Source of the DNA: Ignavibacteria bacterium
Lineage (GTDB): Bacteria; Bacteroidota; Ignavibacteria; Ignavibacteriales; Melioribacteraceae
NCBI GenBank assembly: GCA_009773205.1
Contig: WPAE01000013.1
Coordinates: 1 to 38,307, forward strand
Length of the DNA: 38,307 nt
Direction of reading: 5' to 3'
Of this stretch, positions 30,393 through 38,307 are shown piece by piece; position 1 is the first letter of the stretch, and each line of letters begins with the position of its first letter. The position numbers were made by a program, and so were the translations under genes. The notes beneath the pieces were generated by a model that made no database searches, was not told the DNA's origin, and worked only from the letters and a program-made list of their open reading frames with translations.

Positions 30393-32623
30393 AGCTTTAC
30401 CTTTATTGTTGCTGTTGGAAGGAAAGGAAGCATATTAACTCTCTCACCATTCTCTCGTTTAAAGTAGAAAATATTTTTACGGTTATATACATTAATTATG
30501 CTTGCATCAAGCGTTACTTTTGCAAAGCTAAGATCAAACTTCTTCGATAGTGTAATATCAAGTTTATGATATTCCGGAAGGCGATGTAAATTATCTATTC
30601 CTAAAATTGTATAAGGCTGCCGAAAATCAGCATAAGAATTTTGATAAAAGTAATCATCAATGTACATTTTATCATAGTATCCAATAATTTTAGTATAGGG
30701 CAACCCAGAGTGAAAAATCCAGCTTGCGCCAACATTCCATCCATTTCCTAAATCAAAATCTAAATTTAGATTTACCTGATGGCGAATATCGTATTTGTTG
30801 TAATATCTAAGCCCACCCAAAGTTTTGTATGTATAAGCATTTGTATAAGAAGCCATTAGTGTAATGAACTCAAGCTTACTCTTATTAAAAATTTCAACGC
30901 CGTAAGATTCTGCTTCGCCGGTTACAAAATCCGGATCCGTAACCAATATTTTCTTCTGATTAACAACTGGAAAGTTATCTATCTTCTTGTAATAACTTTC
31001 AACCGTAATAAAAAAGTCTTCCGAAGGAACAAATTCGATTCCTGTTATGTAATGTGCGGCAACTTGCGGTTTAATATACTCTGGAGAAATTACCCATGGC
31101 TCAAAAATATTTATTACTTCGTATTCATTTGTAACTGTAGAAATTTCTTGCTGATAAACACCCGCCGCACCAATCAAAGCAAAATTATCAGTCGGTCTAA
31201 TTTTAATATTTAGCCGAGGCTCCATTACAACTACGCTGGAATTTCTACTAAGATTTACCGCATTTATACGTACTCCTAAATCCATATCAACTTCATCGAA
31301 GCGAAGCATTTTATATTTAGAAAAGAAGACTACAGAAGTACCGTTAGCCTTTATTTCAACCGGAACGCCAACTGCGTTATTCATTGCCAAAGTTGTAGTT
31401 ATATCTCTTATATGAAATCCGCTGACAACCTCATCCTTGCTGTCAAACACATAATTAAAATTCATTTCCATACTAAAATCATCAACAATATTCTTTTTAG
31501 GAGTAGCGCCGCTCTGCTTGCTTATAAGCTCACCTTTAAATTGGCTTGTAGAGAACGCTAATTCAAAAAACAATGGGCTATCGGGCACTTGAAGCCAGCG
31601 GATTCCCATAATGTTGTTTGACCACTTATAATCTTCAACGCGCGGATTATCTTGCTTCAGATTGTCCCCGCTGAACATTCCGCTTACAGTAAATTTTGCG
31701 CCTGGTATAAAATCCGGACTTGTAAAATTTGTTTTCATAGAAACATCGTAGAAATCTACAGGCACATGGTTTTCATCAAAAAAATTATCTAAGATTTTGT
31801 TGGAAAAACTTTTTCTTCCGCTGATAATAAAAGATCCATTTGGTATTGGACCTTCAAGCAAAAGTTTTGCAGCCATAAAACTTGATGATGCAGTAGCGCC
31901 AAACTTATTTTTATCGCCGTCTTTAGTACTTATACTCATTACAGACGAAAGTCTGCCGCCAAACTCAGCAGCAAAACCGCCTTTGTAAAACTCCAAATTG
32001 TTCACTATATCCGGGTCAATTACACCAAACAAGCCTAACGCATGAAAAGGATTATAAACAGTAACGCCATCAACTAAAACTAAATTTTGGTTAGCAGCGC
32101 CGCCTCTAACATAATACTTAGCAGAAACATCGCCGGTTGTTTGAACGCCGGGCAGATATTGAATACTTCTAAAGACATCTGTCTCTACACCTTTAGGCAT
32201 CAGTTCAAGCTCTCGCGCCGCAATTCTTTGAACGCTTACTTTTGTATCATTTTGAAATTCATAACGATCTCCAACTTTCTCTATAGTCTGCATCTGAATC
32301 CCTTTTGCAGAAAGTGAAATGTTGTAATGAGAAAGTTTATTGTTGTCCACTTCAACCGTAATAAATTTGGTTTGATACCCAACATACGAAACTGCTACTG
32401 TGTAAGTTTTGTTGGCAGGTACAGATGGAATAATAAAATAGCCGCGAGTATCTGTATGAGCGCCTTTATTAATTTCTTTAATATAAGCGCTTGCATAAAC
32501 TAAAACTTCGCCTGAAAGCGAATCAGAAACTAAACCTCTCAAAGTTCCGGTTTCCTGAGAATAAACCGAATTTGTACTTAAAAAAATTGTGAGGAGAAGT
32601 AATAAAGAAGAAAAGTAGCGCAA
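30389..32623 (-). CDS. TonB-dependent receptor with carboxypeptidase-regulatory domain
   Basis: 744 aa. Signal peptide about 1-22 (SVYSQ). N-terminal CarboxypepD_reg-like domain at 26-105 ('GTLRGLVSDSLSGEVLVYA', 'GYQTKFITVEV'), plug domain about 130-235 ('YYVRGGAANQNLVLVDGVTVY', 'IVNNLEFYKGGFAAEFGGRL'), and a 22-strand-type barrel ending 'PTATIKVKL'. Imports a ligand over the outer membrane with TonB energy. The start codon is TTG: AGAGGG is 7 bases before it and no nearby ATG fits. A consensus promoter is at 32677-32707. The DUF4249 and propeller lipoproteins follow in the operon. Confidence 0.88.
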   Translation of the reverse strand: MRYFSSLLLLLTIFLSTNSVYSQETGTLRGLVSDSLSGEVLVYASAYIKEINKGAHTDTRGYFIIPSVPANKTYTVAVSYVGYQTKFITVEVDNNKLSHYNISLSAKGIQMQTIEKVGDRYEFQNDTKVSVQRIAARELELMPKGVETDVFRSIQYLPGVQTTGDVSAKYYVRGGAANQNLVLVDGVTVYNPFHALGLFGVIDPDIVNNLEFYKGGFAAEFGGRLSSVMSISTKDGDKNKFGATASSSFMAAKLLLEGPIPNGSFIISGRKSFSNKILDNFFDENHVPVDFYDVSMKTNFTSPDFIPGAKFTVSGMFSGDNLKQDNPRVEDYKWSNNIMGIRWLQVPDSPLFFELAFSTSQFKGELISKQSGATPKKNIVDDFSMEMNFNYVFDSKDEVVSGFHIRDITTTLAMNNAVGVPVEIKANGTSVVFFSKYKMLRFDEVDMDLGVRINAVNLSRNSSVVVMEPRLNIKIRPTDNFALIGAAGVYQQEISTVTNEYEVINIFEPWVISPEYIKPQVAAHYITGIEFVPSEDFFITVESYYKKIDNFPVVNQKKILVTDPDFVTGEAESYGVEIFNKSKLEFITLMASYTNAYTYKTLGGLRYYNKYDIRHQVNLNLDFDLGNGWNVGASWIFHSGLPYTKIIGYYDKMYIDDYFYQNSYADFRQPYTILGIDNLHRLPEYHKLDITLSKKFDLSFAKVTLDASIINVYNRKNIFYFKRENGERVNMLPFLPTATIKVKL

Positions 32624-32676
32624 AAAAAACCCTCTGTATTGATAGTTGCAAGCAAAAAAGTTAGCTTTTTCAAGTA

Positions 32677-32707
32677 CAAATTTAACTGCATTTTTTATGG
32701 CATCAAA
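32677..32707 (-). promoter_or_regulatory. Promoter of the receptor-DUF4249-propeller operon
   Basis: On the minus strand TTTG (32704-32707), 19 bases, TAAATTTG (32677-32684), a perfect Bacteroidota -33/-7 pair. The start of transcription would be about 45 bases before the TTG start codon of the receptor. Confidence 0.65.
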
Positions 32708-32711
32708 AAGT

Positions 32712-34604
32712 TTATTCTTCTAAAGTAGAAATATTGCCCGGGTCTTGCCCTAATGCCCGGGCTTTTAACACTCTGCGCATAATTTTACCGGAACGAGTCT
32801 TGGGAAGAGAATCTACAATTTCGATATGCTCTGGTTTTGCAATTGGTCCAACCTCGTGGCTAACGTGCTGGCGAAGTTCCTCAGCCAAAGTATTTGTTTT
32901 AACAGCTCCAGCTTTAAGTATTACATACGCATAAATTGCATTGCCTTTAACTTCGTGTGGAAGACCAATTGCTGCGGCTTCTGCAACTGCGCTGTGGCTT
33001 ACAAGCGCGCTTTCAATTTCTGCCGTTCCCAATCTATAACCAGAAACTTTGATAACATCATCAACTCTTCCAATAATCCAAAAGTAACCATCTTCATCTC
33101 TGCGAACACTATCGCCAGTTAAATAAACTCCAGGAAATTTAGACCAATACTGCTGAAGATAACGCTCCGGGTCTTTCCATACGGTTCTTATCATTGCCGG
33201 CCAAGGAGTTTTTATAACTAAGAATCCTTCTTCGTTTGGTTTTACAGAGTTTCCATTTTCATCAACAACATCCATAACAATACCGGGAAAAGGTTTTGTA
33301 CCGCTGCCCGGTTTTAAGAGAACGCAAGGCAGTGGAGTTATCATAAACATTCCAGTTTCTGTCTGCCACCAAGTATCCATAATTGGGCATTTCTCTTTAC
33401 CAACTACCCGGTAATACCATTTCCATGCTTCTGGGTTTATAGGCTCGCCAACAGAGCCAAGCAGCCTTAATGAAGATAGATCATGACGATTAACCCAAGA
33501 TTCACCAAAGCGCATTAAGCCGCGTATTGCAGTTGGAGCAGTGTAGAGTATGTTTATTCCAAATTTTTCAATTATAGACCACCAACGATTTGGATAAGGA
33601 AAATTTGGTGCGCCTTCGTACATAAATGAAGTTGTTCCATTTAAGAATGGACCATAAACGATGTAGCTGTGTCCTGTAATCCAGCCTGGATCTGCCGCAC
33701 ACCAGTATCTATCTTCTTCTTGAATATCGAAAACATATTTTAATGTAGTGTAAGTACCAACCATATAACCGCCATGAGTATGCAGAATTGCTTTTGGCTT
33801 GCCTGTTGTACCAGATGTATAAAGAATGAATAACGGGTCTTCGGCATCCATTTGCTCAAGCGAACATTCGCGAGAAGCTTGAGGAAGATTCATCAACTCG
33901 TGATACCACATATCGCGTCCAAATTCCATATTCACTTCAGAGCCGGTTCTTTTAACAACAACACAGTGTTCTACTGTGCCGCAGCGCTGTAGTGCCTCAT
34001 CGGCAATTTGTTTTAGAGGAACTATTTTGCCCCGCTGATATGCGCCATCGCTTACAATCAAAACTTTTGAATTGCTGTCTTCAATTCTTTCTGCCAAAGA
34101 TTCTACAGAAAAACCTCCATAAACAACAGAGTGAATTGCACCAATTCTTGCGCAGGCAAGCATGGCAATAACTATTTCCGGTACTCTTCCCATATAAATA
34201 GTAACGCGGTCTCCTTTTTTAACGCCTAAGCTTTTAAGCACATTCCCAAACTTGCAAGTCTCGCGGTGAAGAGCAAAGTAAGACATAGTTTTCCCTTCGC
34301 CATTTTCTCCTTCCCAAATAAGCGCAAGCTTGTTTCTTCTAAATGTTTTTGTATGAACGTCTAAGCAGTTGTATGTAATATTAGTTTTTCCGCCAATAAA
34401 CCATTTATAAAATGGCTTCTCCGAATCGTCTAAAACTTTATCCCATTTTTGAAACCAATGAAGTTCATTTGCTCTTTCTGCCCAGAAGGCTTCATAATTT
34501 TTTGCGGCGTAATCATTAAGTTTATCCCAATCTTTTATATGCGCTTTTTCTATAACTTCTTTAGATGGAAAGTAAACTTCTCCAACAAGTTTTGTGTTGT
34601 TCAT
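32712..34604 (-). CDS. acs: Acetyl-CoA synthetase
   Basis: 630 aa, close to the 650 aa usual for Acs. Seen: '[12 protein letters not shown]' near 71-82, the P-loop [10 protein letters not shown] (263-272), acetate-pocket Trp in DTWWQTETG, the hinge '[20 protein letters not shown]', and K607 in RSGKIMRR, the lysine whose acetylation commonly controls Acs. Converts acetate, ATP and CoA to acetyl-CoA in the cytoplasm. GGGAG is 7 bases before the ATG. Monocistronic; divergent from the metal-uptake operon. Confidence 0.95.
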   Translation of the reverse strand: MNNTKLVGEVYFPSKEVIEKAHIKDWDKLNDYAAKNYEAFWAERANELHWFQKWDKVLDDSEKPFYKWFIGGKTNITYNCLDVHTKTFRRNKLALIWEGENGEGKTMSYFALHRETCKFGNVLKSLGVKKGDRVTIYMGRVPEIVIAMLACARIGAIHSVVYGGFSVESLAERIEDSNSKVLIVSDGAYQRGKIVPLKQIADEALQRCGTVEHCVVVKRTGSEVNMEFGRDMWYHELMNLPQASRECSLEQMDAEDPLFILYTSGTTGKPKAILHTHGGYMVGTYTTLKYVFDIQEEDRYWCAADPGWITGHSYIVYGPFLNGTTSFMYEGAPNFPYPNRWWSIIEKFGINILYTAPTAIRGLMRFGESWVNRHDLSSLRLLGSVGEPINPEAWKWYYRVVGKEKCPIMDTWWQTETGMFMITPLPCVLLKPGSGTKPFPGIVMDVVDENGNSVKPNEEGFLVIKTPWPAMIRTVWKDPERYLQQYWSKFPGVYLTGDSVRRDEDGYFWIIGRVDDVIKVSGYRLGTAEIESALVSHSAVAEAAAIGLPHEVKGNAIYAYVILKAGAVKTNTLAEELRQHVSHEVGPIAKPEHIEIVDSLPKTRSGKIMRRVLKARALGQDPGNISTLEE

Positions 34605-34636
34605 TTGTACTCCCAGACAGATTTTTATTAGATTTG
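34604..34636 (+). promoter_or_regulatory. Promoter of the metal-uptake operon
   Basis: TTTG (34604-34607), 21 bases, TAGATTTG (34629-34636). The spacing is the long end of the 19-21 range. Transcription would start near 34643, just upstream of the palindrome at 34651. The -33 box overlaps the acs start region. Confidence 0.5.
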
Positions 34637-34650
34637 CATTTAAGATAGCT

Positions 34651-34678
34651 TAACTGATTTTCAAAATCAAATAGTTTA
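34651..34678. promoter_or_regulatory. Operator-like palindrome downstream of the promoter
   Basis: GATTTT-C-AAAATC (34656-34668) is a perfect 6-1-6 palindrome, framed by TAACT and AGTTTA to make a looser 28-base dyad. It lies about 10-35 bases after the predicted transcription start, where a metal-responsive repressor of the Fur/Zur type could block transcription. The protein that binds is not in the window, so this is inference. Confidence 0.35.
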
Positions 34679-34709
34679 AAGGAAGAGAAAGGCGTTTTAG
34701 AAAGTGAGC

Positions 34710-35042
34710 ATGCAGAGAAATCAAATAATTAGAATTGTAACTCTAGCCGCGTACTTAAATGTACTTGCGCTCACTGCATTTCATGTTCACCATCATGATT
34801 TTCAGAAACACGAAGTATTTGCAGAAAAAAGAACCGGCAAACATCACTCAGATCCTTTTAGCAACTCCGATTCAATATGCAGCGTTTTAATTTTCTCTCA
34901 AACCAGTTATACAATTAACCATTCATTTTCACCTTCCGAGCGATTAGACGATTTACAAGTACAGATCATTATCAGCAATCAAAAATTTGTATTCTCTCAT
35001 TTAATTTCAGCGTATAATTTACGCGGACCGCCTGCCGTTTAA
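34710..35042 (+). CDS. His-rich small membrane protein at a metal-uptake locus
   Basis: 110 aa. One N-terminal hydrophobic helix (about 5-22, RIVTLAAYLNVLALTA) is followed by FHVHHHDFQKHE, then KHHSDP, a polar middle, and a C-terminal 'YNLRGPPAV' of the kind that ends DUF2946-like proteins. The His clusters suggest zinc, copper or nickel binding on the periplasmic side. A GTG two codons earlier (34704) is an alternative start; ribosome-site evidence does not decide. It is 105 bases upstream of the lipoprotein gene, same strand. Confidence 0.6.
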   Translation: MQRNQIIRIVTLAAYLNVLALTAFHVHHHDFQKHEVFAEKRTGKHHSDPFSNSDSICSVLIFSQTSYTINHSFSPSERLDDLQVQIIISNQKFVFSHLISAYNLRGPPAV

Positions 35043-35147
35043 TTTTCCTAAATTTTTTACATTACATTTTACGAGTGCAATTCTCTTCAAAGAGGCAAGC
35101 GCACATTGAATGAGCATTTTAAATTTTTCTATAAACAGGAGATAACC

Positions 35148-35609
35148 ATGAAAAATATATTTGGGCTGCGTGTTTTTTTTGTTCTATTCATTTCAATATT
35201 AGTTTTTAACGGCTGTAAAGAGGACCCGCTTTCGCACAATGAAGAACATTTTAAAGCAATTGGTATGCTGGTTTACGACGCCTCCGGTAAACAGATTGCA
35301 AAAATTCTGCGTGGCGTTACCGCCGATACTCTAAAAGGAACGGCAGGTTTAACCACAGAACATCATACAGTCAAATTCTACGATGAAAGTGAAAAGATCG
35401 TAAATGCGCCAAATAATCCACTAAGTAAATTTACATTCAAGGTTGATGATGCTTCGGTCTCAACAATTTGGCAGCATCCAGGCGAGGAAGGCGGTTTTGA
35501 ATTTCATATTAAAGGGATTAAAACCGGTAAAACACATGTTGAGTTTTTTATAGAACATGAAGGTCATAATGACTTCAGAACTGGAAAATTTCCGCTTGCG
35601 ATAAAATGA
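35148..35609 (+). CDS. His-rich lipoprotein of the metal-uptake operon
   Basis: 153 aa from the ATG at 35148, preceded by AGGAG (35137-35141) at ideal spacing; a longer reading from 35106 would put 14 extra residues in front of the signal. Lipoprotein signal with C23 (VFNGCKED). The mature protein is one beta-rich domain with HNEEHF, EHH, WQHPGEEGGFEFH, KTHVEFFIEHEGHND. The many paired His and Glu suggest metal binding. Its stop overlaps the receptor start (ATGA), so it is likely a surface partner of that receptor. Family not recognised. Confidence 0.75.
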   Translation: MKNIFGLRVFFVLFISILVFNGCKEDPLSHNEEHFKAIGMLVYDASGKQIAKILRGVTADTLKGTAGLTTEHHTVKFYDESEKIVNAPNNPLSKFTFKVDDASVSTIWQHPGEEGGFEFHIKGIKTGKTHVEFFIEHEGHNDFRTGKFPLAIK

Positions 35610-37840
35610 TGACAAATAAAAGAAATTTTATAAACCACCTTGCTTTCAACACGGTGGTTCTTTTTTTTGTAATTCTATTTACAAATATATCTGCATCTGA
35701 AAAAAGAAATTTATCAGGTCTGCTAATTGATTCTGAAACAAGCAGCCCTGTTCCATTTGCTTCTGTGTTTATAATTGAATTAAATGCTGGAACTGAATCC
35801 GACCAAGAAGGAACTTTTGCGTTTTCTGGCATCGAAGAAGGGGCTTACACTTTGCGGATAACTCATATTGGCTACAAAGAAAAGTTAGTTAAAATAAAAC
35901 TCGATGATATTAGAAAATCGCAGTTCTTAATTTATTTGCTGCCTAAATCAATCGAAATTTCTTCCGTTACAATTTCAGATAAGCCATACGTATCAAAATT
36001 TGCAGACTTGAATGAACTTGCCGGCGTTCTAAAAGGAAAAGAACTGCAAAAAGAACTCGGTTTAACTTTGGCGGCTACTTTAAAAAATGAAACAGGTATT
36101 TCAATTAGAACTATGGGTCCTGCCCCAGCGAGACCGGTAATTAGAGGGCTTGGCGGTGATAGAGTTTTCATTACAGAAGACGGCATTAAGACATCAGATT
36201 TATCCGCAACTTCACCAGATCATGCAGTAACAATAGAACCTTTTTCCACTGAAAGAATTGAAGTAATTCGCGGTCCAAAAGTATTAACAAAAACTCCGGT
36301 AACTATTGGCGGCGTAGTTAATGTTGTTCGTAATGAAATTCCTTTACAAGTACACGATGAAATTTTTGGTACTGTTGGAATGTATGGAGAAAGCGCAAAC
36401 ATGGGTTATCTTACTGCTATTGCATCTGAAATTCCCTTTTCTCCTTTCAACGTTAGATTTGAAATTAGCAAAAGAAAGACTAAAGATGTTAATTCTGCAC
36501 TTGGAAAACTAAAGAATTCTAATTCCGAAAATATGAATTACAGCATTGGTCTCGGCTTCTTTCCTTCATTAGGCTCTTTTGGAGTTTCTTATAGAGATTT
36601 TGAATTGGACTATGGAGTTCCAGGAGGATTTATTGGCGCTCATCCGTTAGGAGTTAATATAAGTATGTATAGAAATCAACTTAACGGGAGAGCAGATTTA
36701 CCTATTAATTCAAAATATTTTCAGAACGTAGAAATTTTGTATGCCAATTCGATATACAGACACAAAGAATTTGAGAAGAGCGGCAAAATAGGCTCTGAAT
36801 TCAGAATTTATAATTACCAACTCTCTGCAAAACTAATTCACGCACCTTCAACATTTTTTTCGGAAGGGTTATCGGGAATTAGCACAGAATTTAGAGATTT
36901 TGATATAGGTGGATATGTTTTTACATCGCCAACAAAATCTTGGAACCTTTCTCTTTATACATTTCACTCGTTTAGAATAAACCGCATTAACATTGAAGCC
37001 GCTGCACGTTTGAACTACGATATTATTACACCCAGAAGAGAAAAATATTCTTCTATTGGCAAAGTTCAGCAAAGAAAATTTTTCACTCATTCGCTTTCCG
37101 CTTCGCTGTTGTATGAGTGGACACAAAAAGTTAATGCCGGCATAAATTTAAGTAAGTCTTCGCGCGTTCCAACAATCGAAGAATTATACTCTGAAGGTCC
37201 ACACTTAGCAGCTTATTCTTACGAAATTGGTAACCCCAATTTAAAAGCAGAGAGCGGAATTGGTGCAGAAGTCTTTGTATATCATAAATTCACTAATCTG
37301 TTTTACAATATTAATTTCTTTTGGAATCACATAAGCAATTACATAATTCCTAGAAACTCCGGCAAGATAAACTATGCTACTTTTCTTCCTATTTATCTTA
37401 CAAGCGGCGTTGCTGCTAATCTATACGGATTTGAAACACAGTTTGACTGGAAAGCATTAAATAATATTAGTCTAATTACATCAGCAAGTTACACAGTTGG
37501 CAGGTTTTCAAACGGAACATATTTGCCTCAAATTCCGCCATTGAAAGGCAATGTAGGAATCAAGTATTCAAGTGACCAAATAAATTACGGCATCTCTTGC
37601 GAGTATGCTTTGAGGCAAACTAACTTAGATATTTTTGAAGAAACCACTGCTGGTTACGCTATACTGAATGCATATTTTCAGTACGCTTTCACTAGCAGCA
37701 TTTTGCACCATACTTTATCATTGAACATTGATAACATTCTGAACAAAGAATATAGGAATCATTTATCACGTGTAAAGCAGATTATCCCTGAAGTTGGGAT
37801 CAATATTAAGCTGTTGTATAAACTTTATTTCCATTTGTAA
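35606..37840 (+). CDS. TonB-dependent receptor, ZnuD-like (probable metal)
   Basis: 744 aa. Signal region about 1-29, then a CarboxypepD_reg-like domain (32-110: 'RNLSGLLIDSETSSPVPFAS', 'ITHIGYKEKLVKI'). The plug domain (about 135-250) has 'PARPVIRGLGGDRVFITEDG', 'DHAVTIEPFSTERIEVIRGP' and 'TIGGVVNVV', the wording of ZnuD/HmuR-type receptors. The barrel ends 'PEVGINIKLLYKLYFHL', with terminal aromatic strand. The ZnuD-like plug plus two His-rich partners upstream suggest zinc or copper import; a haem or siderophore ligand cannot be excluded. Starts at either of two consecutive ATGs (35606 or 35609). Confidence 0.85.
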   Translation: MMTNKRNFINHLAFNTVVLFFVILFTNISASEKRNLSGLLIDSETSSPVPFASVFIIELNAGTESDQEGTFAFSGIEEGAYTLRITHIGYKEKLVKIKLDDIRKSQFLIYLLPKSIEISSVTISDKPYVSKFADLNELAGVLKGKELQKELGLTLAATLKNETGISIRTMGPAPARPVIRGLGGDRVFITEDGIKTSDLSATSPDHAVTIEPFSTERIEVIRGPKVLTKTPVTIGGVVNVVRNEIPLQVHDEIFGTVGMYGESANMGYLTAIASEIPFSPFNVRFEISKRKTKDVNSALGKLKNSNSENMNYSIGLGFFPSLGSFGVSYRDFELDYGVPGGFIGAHPLGVNISMYRNQLNGRADLPINSKYFQNVEILYANSIYRHKEFEKSGKIGSEFRIYNYQLSAKLIHAPSTFFSEGLSGISTEFRDFDIGGYVFTSPTKSWNLSLYTFHSFRINRINIEAAARLNYDIITPRREKYSSIGKVQQRKFFTHSLSASLLYEWTQKVNAGINLSKSSRVPTIEELYSEGPHLAAYSYEIGNPNLKAESGIGAEVFVYHKFTNLFYNINFFWNHISNYIIPRNSGKINYATFLPIYLTSGVAANLYGFETQFDWKALNNISLITSASYTVGRFSNGTYLPQIPPLKGNVGIKYSSDQINYGISCEYALRQTNLDIFEETTAGYAILNAYFQYAFTSSILHHTLSLNIDNILNKEYRNHLSRVKQIIPEVGINIKLLYKLYFHL

Positions 37841-37872
37841 CCAGATTTTTTATTTAGGTTAATTCTTTTATA

Positions 37873-37903
37873 TTTCAGCAGCAAAATTGTTCTTTTAGTA
37901 TTG
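37873..37903 (+). promoter_or_regulatory. Possible promoter of tRNA-Ser
   Basis: TTTC (37873-37876), 19 bases, TAGTATTG (37896-37903), 23 bases before the tRNA. One mismatch in each box from TTTG and TAnnTTTG. Confidence 0.4.
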
Positions 37904-37926
37904 GCGTTGTAAAAAATTTAGTACAC

Positions 37927-38016
37927 GGAGGGATGGGTGAGTGGCTGAAACCAACGGTTTGCTAAACCGTCGTACTGGGTAAACCGGTACCGAGAGTTCG
38001 AATCTCTCTCCCTCCG
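37927..38016 (+). tRNA. tRNA-Ser(GCT)
   Basis: 90 bases with a long class-II variable arm. Acceptor GGAGGGA/TCCCTCC, discriminator G; anticodon stem ACGGT/ACCGT with loop TTGCTAA (anticodon GCT, reads AGC/AGU); variable arm TACTGGG..CCGGTA; T-arm GAGAG-TTCGAAT-CTCTC. CCA is not encoded. Confidence 0.97.
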
Positions 38017-38018
38017 CG

Positions 38019-38045
38019 AAGAATTTCTTCGGAAATTCTTTTTAT
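38019..38045 (+). terminator. Intrinsic terminator with cUUCGg tetraloop after tRNA-Ser
   Basis: AAGAATTTC (38019-38027), loop TTCG (38028-38031), GAAATTCTT (38032-38040), then TTTT. The C(UUCG)G loop closure is the extra-stable tetraloop. It begins 3 bases after the tRNA. Confidence 0.8.
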
Positions 38046-38149
38046 TAAGCAACAATTGACAGTTACTTGGGAAGAAAAGTTATTACTGATTTATCTACAA
38101 GCTCTGTTCAATTTGTTATTTTCAACATATTTATTAGGAGTTCTGTTTC

Positions 38150-38307
38150 ATGTCAGAGCGCGTACAAGGAACTGTTAAGTGGTTTAATAGTTCTAAAGGT
38201 TTTGGTTTCATTTCTCAACCTGGCGGCGAAGATGTATTTGTACACTTCAAAGCAATTGTTGGTGATGGATACCGTTCATTGGAAGAAGGACAAAAAGTTG
38301 AGTTCTC
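38150..38307 (+). CDS. Cold-shock protein (CspA family), 3' end outside window
   Basis: 52 residues visible, beginning [17 protein letters not shown]. The OB-fold RNA-binding motifs KGFGFI (RNP1) and VFVHF (RNP2) are intact, followed by '[12 protein letters not shown]', so it is a small cold-shock nucleic-acid chaperone of about 65-70 aa in full. TAGGAG (38135-38140) lies 9 bases before the ATG. The gap from the tRNA-Ser terminator to the ATG is about 105 bases; a long 5' leader of this sort is common for cold-shock genes. A TTGACA at about 38056 has no good partner -10 box. Confidence 0.95.
   Translation, partial: MSERVQGTVKWFNSSKGFGFISQPGGEDVFVHFKAIVGDGYRSLEEGQKVEF

Noticed and set aside
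32652-32667. AAAAAG-TTAG-CTTTTT hairpin before the TonB receptor as a terminator
   Set aside because: AT-only stem, lies between the consensus promoter and the start codon of the receptor, where a terminator is unlikely; probably chance in AT-rich leader.
32826-33122. Plus-strand Cys-rich ORF inside acs
   Set aside because: Antisense frame of a conserved acetyl-CoA synthetase C-terminal domain.
38056-38085. TTGACA-type sigma70 promoter for the cold-shock gene
   Set aside because: TTGACA is perfect but no TATAAT-like box follows at 16-18 bases, and the other promoters in the window use the TTTG/TAnnTTTG form.

Overview
This is an AT-rich chromosomal window of housekeeping and surface genes, with no phage, rRNA, transposase or CRISPR. 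Several things point to the Bacteroidota/Chlorobiota/Ignavibacteriota lineage: a DUF4835 (PorD-like) protein, two TonB-dependent receptors with carboxypeptidase-regulatory N-domains, a DUF4249 lipoprotein, and a porV-like barrel. Several promoters also fit the lineage's TTTG-N19/21-TAnnTTTG form. I infer an Ignavibacteria-like organism; no 16S gene is present to prove it.

Layout. 1-3154: end of a small dimeric-barrel-like gene and dapF (minus), then a FapA/DUF342 gene and a STAS-like partner (plus). 3207-3308: hairpin-ended element E1. 3314-12508, all minus: dipeptide epimerase, adenine/adenosine deaminase and acyl-CoA synthetase; a terminator; pepD and a YchF-like GTPase; element E2; maf, a small secreted FnIII-like protein and a MATE exporter. 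12603-14606: a two-HTH regulator, a GIY-YIG nuclease gene wedged between an intact tRNA-Ala and a structured partial tRNA copy, a cytochrome-like lipoprotein and a second GIY-YIG (DUF123) protein. 14546-18107: epimerase-type reductase, alpha-oxoamine synthase, element E3 and a GNAT-type acyltransferase, a plausible bacterial sphingolipid/ceramide module. 18123-21890: DUF4835 protein, porV-like barrel and a helix-hairpin-helix outer-membrane protein.

21950-27926: 2-oxoacid:ferredoxin oxidoreductase (alpha, then a beta-gamma fusion), an isocitrate/isopropylmalate-type dehydrogenase and a homoaconitase-like hydratase form one carbon-metabolism operon. It is interrupted by a four-helix-bundle (23S-IVS-type) gene bounded by inverted repeats. 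27923-32623 (minus): TonB receptor, DUF4249 lipoprotein and PEGA/propeller lipoprotein operon. 32712-34604: acetyl-CoA synthetase. 34710-37840: a probable metal-uptake operon (His-rich small protein, His-rich lipoprotein, ZnuD-like receptor) with a promoter and an operator-like palindrome. 37927-38307: tRNA-Ser(GCU), a cUUCGg terminator and the start of a cold-shock protein gene.

Most worth follow-up: (1) three hairpin-ended elements (E1-E3) of near-constant loop length, whose arm sequences differ between copies while pairing is kept; (2) the tRNA-Ala / GIY-YIG / tRNA-like unit, where the nuclease stop codon lies in the anticodon loop of the copied tRNA; (3) the IVS-type protein gene between inverted repeats inside a metabolic operon; (4) the three-gene ceramide-like cluster.
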